From an uncultured Desulfobacter sp. (GTDB lineage: Bacteria; Desulfobacterota; Desulfobacteria; Desulfobacterales; Desulfobacteraceae), in contig NZ_OY762929.1 of NCBI RefSeq assembly GCF_963666675.1, forward strand, positions 2,852,001 to 2,916,000: a stretch of 64,000 nt of DNA. Direction: 5' to 3'. Under the pieces are notes generated by a model that saw nothing but the letters and a program-made list of their open reading frames with translations, did not search any database and was not told where the DNA came from. Shown piece after piece: positions 25,456 through 34,513 of this stretch. The stretch's first letter is position 1; the number at the start of each line of letters is the position of its first letter. The translations under genes and the position numbers were made by a program.

Positions 25456-26955
25456 ATGAATATTTTATTGATTTATCCCGAATTTCCTGACACTTTCTGG
25501 TCCTTTAATCATGCGGTCAGTTTCATCGGCAAAAAAGCTGCGTTTCCCCCATTGGGCCTTCTGACGGTGGCTGCGCTGCTGCCAGAAAAATGGTCCAAGA
25601 AACTTGTGGATACCAATGTAGAACGCCTGAGCGACACGGACCTTTTATGGGCGGACATGGTCTTTATGGGGGGAATGACGGTTCAGCGCGAATCCGCCTG
25701 CCAGATTATTGACCGGTGCAAAGCCTTGCTGGTGCCCATCGTCTGCGGCGGTCCTCTTTTTACGGCTGAACCGGAGCAATTCGGGACTGCGGATCACCTG
25801 GTGCTGGATGAAGCCGAGCTGACACTGCCCCTGTTTTTATCAGACCTGGAAAAGGGCCAGGCAAAAAAGATCTATCGGGCGGAAGGGTTCAGTGACCTTG
25901 GTGAGACGCCGGTTCCCCTGTGGCATCTGTTGAAGATAAATCGGTATGCCGCATTGAGCATCCAGTTTTCCAGGGGATGCCCCTTTAACTGCGATTTTTG
26001 CAATGTCACCGCATTGTTCGGACACAGGCCCCGGCTGAAAACCCCCGGCCAGATCATTGGGGAACTTGACCGTATCTATGATATGGGCTGGCGGAGCAGC
26101 ATATTTTTTGTGGATGATAATTTTATCGGCAACAAGCGATTTCTGAAAAGCCATCTGCTTCCGGCCCTGATCCAATGGCGCAGTGATAAAAAGGGATGTG
26201 TCTTTTTCACAGAATCTTCCATCAACCTGGCCGATGATCCGGACCTGCTTTCCCTGATGGTAAAGGCGGGATTTGACTCGGTCTTCATCGGTATCGAATC
26301 CCCGGATGAAACCGCCTTGAGCGAATGCCATAAAATTCAAAATAAAAACAGGGATCTGCTTGAAAGCGTGGCCATCATCCACCGCAGCGGCCTGCAGGTG
26401 ATGGGCGGGTTTATCGTGGGATTTGACAGTGACCCGCCCTCCATTTTTCAACGCCAGATCGATTTTATCCAGAACAGTGGAATCGTCATGGCCATGGTGG
26501 GGATGCTTCAGGCCCCTCCCGGAACCCGGCTGTTTGACAGGCTTCAGCGCCAGAGCCGGGTGGTCAGGCCATTTACGGGCGATAATGTGGACGGCACAAC
26601 CAATATTCTGCCCCGGATGGGAATGGAGGCGCTGTCAAAGGGGTATCAACGGATCATGAAACAGATTTATTCCCCGGCAAATTATTACCGGCGGGTCAAG
26701 ACCCAGTTGCGGGCCCTCACGCCCCCGGAGGTGTTCCAGCCCCTGGATTTCCAGCGGTTTCTCTCTTTTTTCAGGGCAAGCCTCAGGCTGGGTATCCTGG
26801 GAAAAGAGCGGTTCTGCTATTGGCAGTTGATTCTATGGACCCTCCTTAGAAAACCCCGGCTGATTTCCCTGGCCGTGACCTTATCTATATACGGGTATCA
26901 TTACCGGAAAATCTGTGAACGTTATATTTATATGAGGAGTAAAAATGGTCAATAA
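25456..26955 (+). CDS. B12-binding-domain radical SAM protein (DUF4070-type)
   Basis: 499 residues. An N-terminal cobalamin-binding-like domain (about 1-150, LLIYPEFPDTFWSF ... VPIVCGGPLFT) has no DxHxxG motif, as usual in this group. The radical SAM cluster is C175-x3-C179-x2-C182 (SRGCPFNCDFCNV). Further motifs are FFVDDNFIGNK, FIGIESPDETAL and VGFDSDPPSIF. The C-terminal ~130 residues, after RMGMEALSKGYQRIMKQIYS, fit the DUF4070 region. Family members alter hopanoids, lipids or other scaffolds; the substrate here is unknown. AAAGGAGG precedes ATG 25456. It overlaps grpE by 11 bp and follows the sigma-54 promoter, so it is tied to a stress operon. Confidence 0.93.
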   Translation: MNILLIYPEFPDTFWSFNHAVSFIGKKAAFPPLGLLTVAALLPEKWSKKLVDTNVERLSDTDLLWADMVFMGGMTVQRESACQIIDRCKALLVPIVCGGPLFTAEPEQFGTADHLVLDEAELTLPLFLSDLEKGQAKKIYRAEGFSDLGETPVPLWHLLKINRYAALSIQFSRGCPFNCDFCNVTALFGHRPRLKTPGQIIGELDRIYDMGWRSSIFFVDDNFIGNKRFLKSHLLPALIQWRSDKKGCVFFTESSINLADDPDLLSLMVKAGFDSVFIGIESPDETALSECHKIQNKNRDLLESVAIIHRSGLQVMGGFIVGFDSDPPSIFQRQIDFIQNSGIVMAMVGMLQAPPGTRLFDRLQRQSRVVRPFTGDNVDGTTNILPRMGMEALSKGYQRIMKQIYSPANYYRRVKTQLRALTPPEVFQPLDFQRFLSFFRASLRLGILGKERFCYWQLILWTLLRKPRLISLAVTLSIYGYHYRKICERYIYMRSKNGQ

Positions 26956-27490
26956 AATTCAAAAAAAACTACATGCTGCACTGAAAGATTCTTTTTCCCA
27001 ACCCGGCTACGGTCTGGAAGATGAATTTTCAGGGCTGAGGGGGCCGGAGGCGCAAACCTCAGATCCGGCATCTGACTGGGAGGAGAAATATTATTATCTG
27101 CTCGCTGATCTGGAAAACACGAAAAAGCGCCTGGCACGCGCCTCCGCTCTTGAAATAGAGGGGCAAAGAACAGAACTGCTCAAAGATGTGATCAAGCTGG
27201 CTGACGGGCTGGATCTTGCTTTGAACCATATCTCCGGTGAAGATGACAGCCGCAATATCTTCCAGGGAATCCAAGGGCTCAAAGGCATTCTGGATCAGTT
27301 TTTCATCAAACATGAGGTCCAGCCAATTGAGGCTTTAGGCGCCGTGTTTGACCCGAAGATCCATGACGCCCTTGGAGTGGTCCGGAATCCTGCAGCAATT
27401 GCCCATACCGTGGTAAGGGTTGAAAGAAAAGGATATTTATATCACGGCAAACTGCTGCGCCCGGCCCAGGTCATGGTGGCGGCGGGGTAA
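26945..27490 (+). CDS. grpE: GrpE-like co-chaperone
   Basis: 181 residues. GrpE is the nucleotide exchange factor of DnaK. Visible features are a central coiled coil (DWEEKYYYLLADLENTKKRL) and the beta-domain motif FDPKIHDALGVV, followed by HTVVRVERKGYLYHGKLLRP. The long N-terminal coil is shorter than usual and no dnaK or dnaJ is nearby, so it is probably a second, accessory GrpE. The start lies inside the radical SAM 3' end behind GAGGAG, so the two are translationally coupled. 165 bp without a gene separate it from ftsH. Confidence 0.92.
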   Translation: MVNKIQKKLHAALKDSFSQPGYGLEDEFSGLRGPEAQTSDPASDWEEKYYYLLADLENTKKRLARASALEIEGQRTELLKDVIKLADGLDLALNHISGEDDSRNIFQGIQGLKGILDQFFIKHEVQPIEALGAVFDPKIHDALGVVRNPAAIAHTVVRVERKGYLYHGKLLRPAQVMVAAG

Positions 27491-27655
27491 AAGCACTCCC
27501 GCCCCCAACCGCTGCATCCGGAGCAACCAGTAAATCGGTCCGGCTTTGGGAGAACTTGGATCGGACTTCCGTGGAAAAAGAAAACATAGAAGGATCAAGG
27601 CCAAGTCCAGTGGTAGAAACTGCGTTGTCTATGATTGCTGAAAAGGATTCAGTCC

Positions 27656-29512
27656 ATGTCAAACAAACCCAATCCGATTAACACCATCCAGGAAAAATTG
27701 CGCAGCCTCTTTGGTCGAACACAGGCCGCATCAGATAAGAAACCCGGGGCGCCTCTTTTAAATTTCTGGACGGTTCTCATCATTTTTTGGGGGCTTGTCT
27801 ATCTGCAACAGTCTTTTTTTACTCCTAAGACAGAGACGATTCCCTACAGCCGTTTCAAGCAGGCCATGGCCGAGGGCAGCGTGGATGACATTCTGATAGG
27901 TCCCGAGAAGATTGAAGGTATTCTCAAGGGCGTACAGGGGCAGAAATTTGTTACCGTCCGGGTGAATGATCCGGGCCTTGCAAAAGAGATGGATGAGCGC
28001 AAGATCCAATATTCCGGCCGGACTGAGAACCGATTCTGGGGCATCCTTCTGTCCTGGGTTCTGCCCCTTGGCTTTCTCTTTCTGATCTGGCGGTTCACCG
28101 CAAAAAATATGGGCGGCTCAGGGGTGATGTCCTTTGGTAAAAATAAGGCCAAGATTTTTGCAGAGAGCGACACCCGGGTCTCTTTTGAGGATGTGGCCGG
28201 CATTGACGAGGCCCGGGAGGAACTGGAAGAGGTTGTGGATTTTTTAACCACCCCGGAAAAATTTCAGAAACTGGGGGGACGGATCCCCAAAGGCGTCCTT
28301 CTGGTGGGACCGCCTGGAACCGGTAAAACCCTTCTGGCAAGGGCGGTGGCCGGTGAGGCAAAGGTGCCTTTTTTCAGCATCAACGGCTCGGAATTTGTGG
28401 AGATGTTTGTGGGGGTTGGCGCGGCCAGGGTCCGCGATCTTTTCTCCCAGGCCGCGGCCCAGGCCCCATGCATCATTTTTATCGACGAACTGGATGCCCT
28501 GGGCAAGGCCCGGGGAATGAATGCCATGGGGGGCCATGACGAACGGGAGCAGACCTTGAACCAGCTTCTGGTGGAGATGGACGGCTTTGATACCAATAAG
28601 GGGGTCATCATCATGGCTGCCACTAATCGGCCGGAAATCCTGGATCCGGCACTCCTGCGCCCCGGACGCCTGGACCGGCAGGTCCTGGTGGACCGGCCGG
28701 ATATCAACGGCCGGGAAGCCATTCTGAAAATCCACTCCAGACAGGTGGTTCTGGGGGATGATGTGGATCTTTCCAAGATCGCCGGCCGCACACCCGGTTT
28801 TGTGGGTGCGGATCTTGCCAATATTGTCAATGAGAGTGCCCTGCTGGCGGCCAGAAGCAACAAGGACATGGTGGAACCCAGTGATTTTGACGAGGCCATC
28901 GATCGGGTGATCGGCGGGCTTCAAAAAAAGAACCGGGTGATGAATGCCCGTGAAAAAGAGATTGTGGCCTTTCATGAGTCCGGCCATGCCATTGTGGCCG
29001 AATCCGTTGCCTTTGCCGACCCTGTCCATAAGATATCCATTCTTCCCCGGGGGATCGCAGCCCTGGGATACACCCAGCAGCAGCCCACCGAAGACAGGTA
29101 CCTGATGACACGGTCTGAACTGCTCGACCGGTTGGCCGTGCTTCTGGGCGGCCGGGTGGCAGAGGAGTTGGTATTTAACGAGACATCAACCGGGGCCCAG
29201 AATGACCTCCAGCGGGCAACGGACATCATTCGGTCCATGGTGGCGGAATACGGCATGAATGAAAAGATCGGTCTTGTCAGTTATGACCGTCCCCGAACCC
29301 CCATGTTTATGCCCCAGGGCTATTCTTCCGAGAAAAATTACAGTGAGGAAATCGCGGCCCGGATGGATGAAGCGGTCTCACTGATGATGGAAGAGGCGCA
29401 TCTGCGGGTGAAAAAGATCCTTTCAGACAAAAGGGCGCTGCTGGATAAGCTGGCCGCACTTCTCGCCATCCAGGAAACCGTCCGGGGGGAAGAACTCAGA
29501 GACATGATGTGA
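27656..29512 (+). CDS. ftsH: ATP-dependent membrane zinc protease FtsH
   Basis: 618 residues from ATG 27656, with AAGGA eight bases upstream; the longer frame starts at a TTG. It has an N-terminal helix (FWTVLIIFWGLVYLQQSFF), a short periplasmic part and a second helix (SWVLPLGFLFLIWRF). The AAA domain has Walker A GPPGTGKT near 218, the pore motif FVEMFVGVGAARVRDLF and the SRH NRPEILDPALLRPGRLD. The zinc site is HESGH at about 440-444. It degrades unstable membrane and cytosolic proteins. Its linkage to grpE under a sigma-54 promoter is unusual; a housekeeping ftsH is expected elsewhere. Confidence 0.96.
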   Translation: MSNKPNPINTIQEKLRSLFGRTQAASDKKPGAPLLNFWTVLIIFWGLVYLQQSFFTPKTETIPYSRFKQAMAEGSVDDILIGPEKIEGILKGVQGQKFVTVRVNDPGLAKEMDERKIQYSGRTENRFWGILLSWVLPLGFLFLIWRFTAKNMGGSGVMSFGKNKAKIFAESDTRVSFEDVAGIDEAREELEEVVDFLTTPEKFQKLGGRIPKGVLLVGPPGTGKTLLARAVAGEAKVPFFSINGSEFVEMFVGVGAARVRDLFSQAAAQAPCIIFIDELDALGKARGMNAMGGHDEREQTLNQLLVEMDGFDTNKGVIIMAATNRPEILDPALLRPGRLDRQVLVDRPDINGREAILKIHSRQVVLGDDVDLSKIAGRTPGFVGADLANIVNESALLAARSNKDMVEPSDFDEAIDRVIGGLQKKNRVMNAREKEIVAFHESGHAIVAESVAFADPVHKISILPRGIAALGYTQQQPTEDRYLMTRSELLDRLAVLLGGRVAEELVFNETSTGAQNDLQRATDIIRSMVAEYGMNEKIGLVSYDRPRTPMFMPQGYSSEKNYSEEIAARMDEAVSLMMEEAHLRVKKILSDKRALLDKLAALLAIQETVRGEELRDMM

Positions 29513-29572
29513 GCTCATCCATTGTTGCGCGGCGGCAATGGCATGACACTGACAGGAAAACCATGGGAGGGC

Positions 29573-29926
29573 ATGATGAAAAAAACAAAGAAAAAAATGA
29601 ACCGGGTGACCAATGACAGCAAAAGCGACTGGATCGAATTCGGCAAAGAAGAAGCGGAAAACTGGATCAAAAACCTGGCAAATGATGATGCCCTCAGGGT
29701 GGCGGTCTATGCATCGGATTTTGATGATGCAGAAGAAACCCTAAACCGTCAGGATGACTACCAATATGACTATTTCAAGAATGATTTCAGATACAGATTT
29801 AAAGAACTCTGGTCAGCAGTAAATAAAACCGAAGCCGCTGATTGGAATCTTGAAGAATATCGGTTTTTCAAACAGGGATGGATCGATGCGGTCAAGGAAT
29901 TTGGCTGGGACATCATACAACATTGA
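29573..29926 (+). CDS. Small acidic hypothetical protein after ftsH
   Basis: 117 residues from ATG 29573, chosen because GGGAGG precedes it; a second ATG follows at once. Soluble and rich in Asp, Glu and aromatic residues (DWIEFGKEEAENWIKNLAND, DDYQYDYFKNDFRYRFKELW, FFKQGWIDAVKEFGWDIIQH). I recognise no family. It starts 60 bp after ftsH and probably belongs to the same transcript. An adaptor or substrate role for the protease is possible but only a guess. The 29927-30120 gap that follows holds a decayed copy of the groES promoter region. Confidence 0.65.
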   Translation: MMKKTKKKMNRVTNDSKSDWIEFGKEEAENWIKNLANDDALRVAVYASDFDDAEETLNRQDDYQYDYFKNDFRYRFKELWSAVNKTEAADWNLEEYRFFKQGWIDAVKEFGWDIIQH

Positions 29927-30120
29927 TGAATTGACAATCCCGTTGCAGCCCGCTACCTGCTATATGACCATTTGGATGCATGTAATCTTTTTTATCCAGC
30001 CGTTAAAGGGCTTTTGTCTTCTTTGTCAGGCTGAATTCCAATGATCAATCAGTATGTTATCTACTAAATGCCGGGGTGGTCTATCCTGGCACACAATGTG
30101 AGATATACGATAACCGTATG

Positions 30121-30168
30121 AACTATCTTGTTATCCGTCAGGGGGATGTCTTGGGAATAATTGAGTAG
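30121..30168 (+). pseudogene. groES relic (C-terminal 15 codons)
   Basis: NYLVIRQGDVLGIIE and a stop match the last residues of the intact GroES (DYLILRQDDVLGIIE) at 38581-38868. Upstream (about 30037-30110) the DNA resembles the region before the intact groES, including TGGCACACAA and ATATACGAT. The promoter and the gene end survive but the rest of groES has been deleted. Confidence 0.75.
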
Positions 30169-30206
30169 CCAAAAACAAGCAGTCAATGAAATGGAGCGTA
30201 CCTACT

Positions 30207-30930
30207 ATGTCAAAAGAAATTAAATATGATGCAAAAGCCCGGGAAGCCATGCTTCTGGGGGTGAGAACGCTTGCAGGTGCCGTTGTGGTGACCCTGGGGC
30301 CTAAAGGCAGAAACGTGGTAATTGAAAAATCCTGGGGATTGCCCATCGTCACCAAGGATGGTGTCAGCGTTGCAAAGGAAATCGAGCTTAGGGACAAGTT
30401 TGAAAATATGGGCGCCCAGATTGTAAAAGAGGTGGCCAGCAAGACGTCTCTGATATGGCCGGGGACGGCACAACTCCGGCAACCGTTCTGGCCCGGGCCA
30501 TCTATGAAAACGGCCAGAAACGGGTGGTAGCCGGGCATAACTCTACCTGGATAAAACGAGGCATTGACAAAGCTGTTGCAAGGGTGGTCGACACCCTTGA
30601 AACAATGGTAATCCCCACTCAAAACCAGAAGGATATTGCCCAGGTGGGCACGATCTCGCCCAACAACGATGAGGCCATTGGGTAGCATTATTGCCGAAGC
30701 CATGGGCAGGGTTGGAAAAGAAGGGGGGATTACGGTTGAAGAGGGCATGCAGTTTGACCGCGGATACCTGTCTCCCTATTTTGTAACCGATACCGAGAAA
30801 ATGAATGTATCACTTTTCGCCATGAAGAACCTGCTTCCGGTGCTTGAGCTGGCGGCAAAATCCGGACGCCCCATTTTTATCCTTGCCGAAGTTGTTTCCG
30901 AGGATAACCTGGCTCCGAACCTCTTTTTAT
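30207..30930 (+). pseudogene. groEL pseudogene (second copy)
   Basis: Begins MSKEIKYDAKAREAMLLGVR, close to the intact GroEL at 38904. A 2-bp insertion near 30448 (TC repeated in a TCTC stretch) shifts the frame; MAGDGTTPATVLARAIYENG continues in another frame. A further 1-bp change near 30682 shifts it again to IIAEAMGRVGKEGGITVEEG. Two in-frame deletions follow (12 codons before MQFDRGYL and about 14 after EKMNVS), then homology ends near FILAEVVSEDN. The apical and C-terminal domains are gone. The DNA then passes into a clsB remnant. It is dead, but clearly derived from a groESL operon like the intact one 8 kb away. Confidence 0.88.
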
Positions 30931-30969
30931 GGGGACCGGTACATCCCCAGGCAAGAACCGCTTATCAAG

Positions 30970-31588
30970 GCCAGCGGCGGCATGCGCGCGGCTTTTCTGG
31001 TACGGAATAATATCCGGCACCACCGCGATATCGAAAATGCCTATCTTCAAGCAATTGCAGGGGCACACGCTGAAATCATTCTTGCAAATGCCTATTTCCT
31101 GCCTGGTTAAAAAATTTCGATTAGCCCTCTTTGATGCGGCAAAAAGAGGCGTCCGGGTGATCCTGTTGTTGCAGGAAAGAATAGAACACCCATTGTTCAA
31201 CTATGCGGCCAAAGCCTTGTACTGCAGCTTTTTGGAAGCCGGAGTTCAAATTTACGAATACCATAAAGGCGTCATGTACGCCAAAGTTGCTGTGATTGAC
31301 TCCCATTGGGCCACAATTGGCTCCTCAAATTTTGATCCTTTCAGCCTGCTGCTGTCCCTTGAGGCCAATATCGTTATCGATGACCAACCCTTTGCCAAAA
31401 CATTAACGCACAGCCTTGAGACTGCCATCGCTGACAGGGCGTACAAGGTAGAACCAGACATATGGAAAACCAAGCCTGTCCGGCAAAAGATCGCAAGCTG
31501 GATCTGCTATGCTTTGGCCCGATTTATGACGGGAATGGCCGGGGTTGCCCCGGACAACCTTGTTGACGAAAATAACCGGGAATGCTGA
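30970..31588 (+). pseudogene. clsB: Cardiolipin synthase B-type (phospholipase D family) fragment
   Basis: The frame RAAFLVRNNIRHHRDIENAY, LQAIAGAHAEIILANAYFLP stops at about 31110. A second frame continues RLALFDAAKRGVRVILLLQE, then KVAVIDSHWATIGSSNFDPF and SLLLSLEANIVIDD. This is the C-terminal half of ClsB, which joins phosphatidylglycerol units into cardiolipin. The second HKD site is altered: the expected HxKxxxxD appears as MYAKVAVID, so the histidine is missing. The N-terminal half with the first HKD is absent; its place is taken by the groEL pseudogene. A frameshift in an A/T run near 31108-31116 also breaks it. Confidence 0.8.
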
Positions 31589-31660
31589 ATGGGAACCTTA
31601 TTGTTGACATCCAAGGGAAGTGGGAAAAAAACTAACCATCAGTAATTCCAAAGGAGAAAA

Positions 31661-32794
31661 ATGATCATTCTGCTGTGTATCGCCACCTGGCTCAATATGA
31701 CCGTCCGTATGTTCGCTGCCGCTTTGTGCTTTACGATCCTTTTTTCATCTTTCTCCGCAGTGGCTGCGGACAGGACCAGTGATGAATTTCTGACCGGTTA
31801 TGTGGCTTCTATCCTTGAACGGGATCTTAATTGGAAAAGAGACAGCTATATTTTGGAGATTGTTAACGGTGCGACCACAATCACCGTGTATAAAGAGGAT
31901 CCGGTGCGGCAGGAAGCCGCAGGGACGCAGCTGCGCGCCATCGATGGAATTCATGAGGTAACGATTGTGGTAAAGCCATCGAATGATGCCGAGCCGGAAG
32001 CAGCAGGCAGCTTTATGGCGGTTACCGGCCAGGGGAAAGCCTATCCGGTTGGCGACCTGTTCCAGTCACTGATTGCAGACCCGAAGCAACCGCAGTTCTT
32101 TGTCAGCCTCCGGAGCTTCAGCTCAATGGATGTGAGATATACCATGGCGTCGGTTGGTTTCGGAGAGACATTCGGTATGTACCGATTTTACGGTATCCGC
32201 GAGGGGGATGGGCTTCAATTGAGCCTGGAAGGTGCCTTGTTCGCCCAATTCAACCTGGACAGTGCCTCCTCCGATCTCATCAATGCGGACTACACCATCG
32301 GCATCCCCGTCACCTACCGGTATGGCGACAATTCGTTCCGTTTCCGGCTTTATCACCAGAGCTCGCATTTAGGGGATGAGTTGCTCCTGAGTGCCAATCA
32401 TCCGAATCGAGTTAACCTCAGCTACGAATCCATTGAGCTAATCTATTCCCGGGAATGGCACGCATGGCGGGTGTACGGAGGTGGGGAGTATCTAGTTCAC
32501 AAGGAACCAAGTGAACTGAAGCCGGCAATCGTCCACTGGGGGCTCGAGTATCGAGGTGACAAGCCTTTCTTATGGAGCGGAAGGCCCATTGTCGGACTGG
32601 ATATGAAGTGCACCCAGGAAAATGACTGGTACGTCGATACCAGCATCAAGGCCGGCCTTGAATTCGGTCATCATAGCACGGGCCAGCGCCGCCTGCGGCT
32701 CATGGCTGAATGGTACACCGGATATGATCCGCACGGCCAGTTCTACAACAATAAGGTTGATTCCATCGGCCTGGGGGTCGCGCTGGGATTCTAA
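31661..32794 (+). CDS. Outer-membrane beta-barrel protein, DUF1207 family, with BON-like N-terminus
   Basis: 377 residues with an N-terminal hydrophobic signal (MFAAALCFTILFSSFSAVAA). Next comes a BON-like segment (SILERDLNWKRDSYILEIVN ... IDGIHEVTIVV). The rest has the DUF1207 pattern: GETFGMYRFYGIREGDGLQL, ALFAQFNLDSASSDLINADY, FRFRLYHQSSHLGDELLLSA and a C-terminal aromatic strand (SIGLGVALGF) fit for barrel assembly. It is probably an outer-membrane barrel of unknown cargo. AAAGGAG precedes ATG 31661. It follows the clsB remnant by 70 bp, consistent with a former envelope-stress set. Confidence 0.85.
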   Translation: MIILLCIATWLNMTVRMFAAALCFTILFSSFSAVAADRTSDEFLTGYVASILERDLNWKRDSYILEIVNGATTITVYKEDPVRQEAAGTQLRAIDGIHEVTIVVKPSNDAEPEAAGSFMAVTGQGKAYPVGDLFQSLIADPKQPQFFVSLRSFSSMDVRYTMASVGFGETFGMYRFYGIREGDGLQLSLEGALFAQFNLDSASSDLINADYTIGIPVTYRYGDNSFRFRLYHQSSHLGDELLLSANHPNRVNLSYESIELIYSREWHAWRVYGGGEYLVHKEPSELKPAIVHWGLEYRGDKPFLWSGRPIVGLDMKCTQENDWYVDTSIKAGLEFGHHSTGQRRLRLMAEWYTGYDPHGQFYNNKVDSIGLGVALGF

Positions 32795-33321
32795 TTGCGT
32801 TTGTTGTGAAAATTGATCCGACAGCTGGTCTATTTGTCATTCTTATCCCAAGGCCGGTAACGGTGATAATTCGTTACCATGATCGAGAACGTTTATCTGC
32901 CTCCCTCATAGGAAGTTCGTTAGAGCTGGCGGGATAGAAAATTTTCAGGGCAACTTAGCATATCGGCTCATATTGCGTATCCGGGTCGTATAATGAGGGT
33001 ATCAAATCTCACCCCTGGCAAGCGCCTCGCATTGAGTTTCGACCAAATCTGACCCTTTGGGAGAATGTGACCGTTTTAATAGGTGGGTTTAATGGATCTC
33101 AACAAGGCGGACTTTGTAAATTTATCCTTATAAATCGGAATTATAGAATATATATCCGGGTTCTGATCATCCGGGTACGGAACTTGAGTAGTACCTTGAG
33201 TAGTACAATGGAATCAGGCAAGGGACAGCGACATTCCGCACACAGACCTCTGATGAAATGCCATCTCATTTGTGTACGGCCTAAAAGGTCACGGGTTCAA
33301 GAATTTAACATTGACGGCGCG
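32795..33321. other. Intergenic region before IS-B
   Basis: 527 bp with no supportable gene. It contains an exact tandem doubling of TTGAGTAGTACC-like 12-mers at about 33184-33207. A stretch near 33288-33308 (GGTCACGGGTTCAAG) looks like part of a tRNA T-arm but no tRNA folds around it. IS-B starts about 15 bases later. Confidence 0.4.
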
Positions 33322-33367
33322 TGTCAAGCAAGTTGTCGCCTTTTCTATAATATTTTCTAATTTTGCC

Positions 33368-33433
33368 GCACAACCCCCTCATGACCTCCGACGGGTAATT
33401 GGGGGCCCATTCTCAGCCATGAGGGAGTTGTGC
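33368..33433. repeat. Large hairpin in IS-B 3' region
   Basis: Arms GCACAACCCCCTCATG (33368-33383) and CATGAGGGAGTTGTGC (33418-33433) pair at 15 of 16 positions. The position, between OrfB stop and the right end, is the same as that of the 146-bp palindrome of IS-A, but the sequence is unrelated. Confidence 0.75.
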
Positions 33434-33457
33434 TAATGCCGTGCTAAATTCCAACGA

Positions 33458-34513
33458 TCAAGCAAGCCTTTTTCCAGCAGCGGTTTCAGGCTTTAACCGC
33501 TTGAATTTTTTCAAACTTACTTCTGTAATTGGCTTCCAGGCTCTTGTTCCCTTGGACCACCTTTCAGGATTCTTCAACCGGGCTTCCATATACACTTTAT
33601 GTCGATCCTCAAGGATTTGAACATCTTTTCCGCGGTGTCTGTCATCAGGAGTAACAAAATTGAGACTGCTATGGAAATGCACAGTATTATACCAAGTGAC
33701 AAAATTATCCGCCCAATCTCTTGCTTTAATTACATTTTCAAATGGCTTTTCCGGATAATTCGGCCTGTATTTCATTGTTCTGAACAATGACTCTGAAAAA
33801 GGGTTATCATTGCTGACACTGGGCCGGCTAAAGGACGGCATGACCCCTAAGTCTTGCAGCTTGGCCAACATAGTTGCTGATTTCATTGGAGATCCGTTAT
33901 CAGAATGCAAAATAATCTGTTTTTTTGATATCTTTTCACGAATGCAGGCGTCTGCTATCAAATCTGAGGCAAATTCTCCGGACTCCGATTCATAAACCTG
34001 GCAGGCGACAGCTTTCCGGCTGTATAGATCCATCACCATATAAAGGTAATAGAATTGACCTTTCACTGATGAAGGCAAATATGTAATATCCCAGGACCAT
34101 ATCTGATTAGGACCACATGCCGTGAATGTTTCCGGGCTATGTCTATGCACTGGATTGCTTGCCTGACGGTGCTCGTTCATCTTCAGCGTTCTCAAAATTC
34201 TATACATTGTAGACTCAGATCCCATATAGATACCCTGATCAGCAAGCTTTGGAACGATTTGATTGGGGCTGAAATCTGCATATTCCTGAGATTTCAGTAC
34301 ATTGACAATGTTATCTTGCTCTTCAACCGACAACTTATTGGCAGGAACGGCACGAGAACCCTTACGGTGATCTGTTGTCCCCTGCTTTTTCCAGCGCTGA
34401 ATCGTTCGCACTGTTAATCCCAATAATTGTGCCGCCTTACTTTTACCGGCGCCGGCTTGGCAGGCCTCAGATATCAAGGTTAACACGGACCGTTTATCCT
34501 CAGAGGTTATCAA
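33458..34513 (-). CDS. IS-B OrfB, DDE transposase
   Basis: 351 residues. An N-terminal helix-turn-helix (AAQLLGLTVRTIQRWKKQG) is followed by the rve domain with Asp in WSWDITYLPSSVKGQFYYLY, Asp in LHSDNGSPMKSATMLAKLQ and Glu in RPSVSNDNPFSESLFRTMKY. The C-terminus has WYNTVHFHSSLNFVTPDDRH. It is homologous along its length to the IS-A OrfB. The frame is intact and the element has both ends, so it could be active. It would use its own OrfA for binding the ends. Confidence 0.9.
   Translation of the reverse strand: MITSEDKRSVLTLISEACQAGAGKSKAAQLLGLTVRTIQRWKKQGTTDHRKGSRAVPANKLSVEEQDNIVNVLKSQEYADFSPNQIVPKLADQGIYMGSESTMYRILRTLKMNEHRQASNPVHRHSPETFTACGPNQIWSWDITYLPSSVKGQFYYLYMVMDLYSRKAVACQVYESESGEFASDLIADACIREKISKKQIILHSDNGSPMKSATMLAKLQDLGVMPSFSRPSVSNDNPFSESLFRTMKYRPNYPEKPFENVIKARDWADNFVTWYNTVHFHSSLNFVTPDDRHRGKDVQILEDRHKVYMEARLKNPERWSKGTRAWKPITEVSLKKFKRLKPETAAGKRLA

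Noticed and set aside
33288..33310. tRNA gene or T-arm before IS-B (GGTCACGGGTTCAAG)
   Set aside because: No acceptor or D-arm partner and the T stem does not close; chance resemblance is likely.
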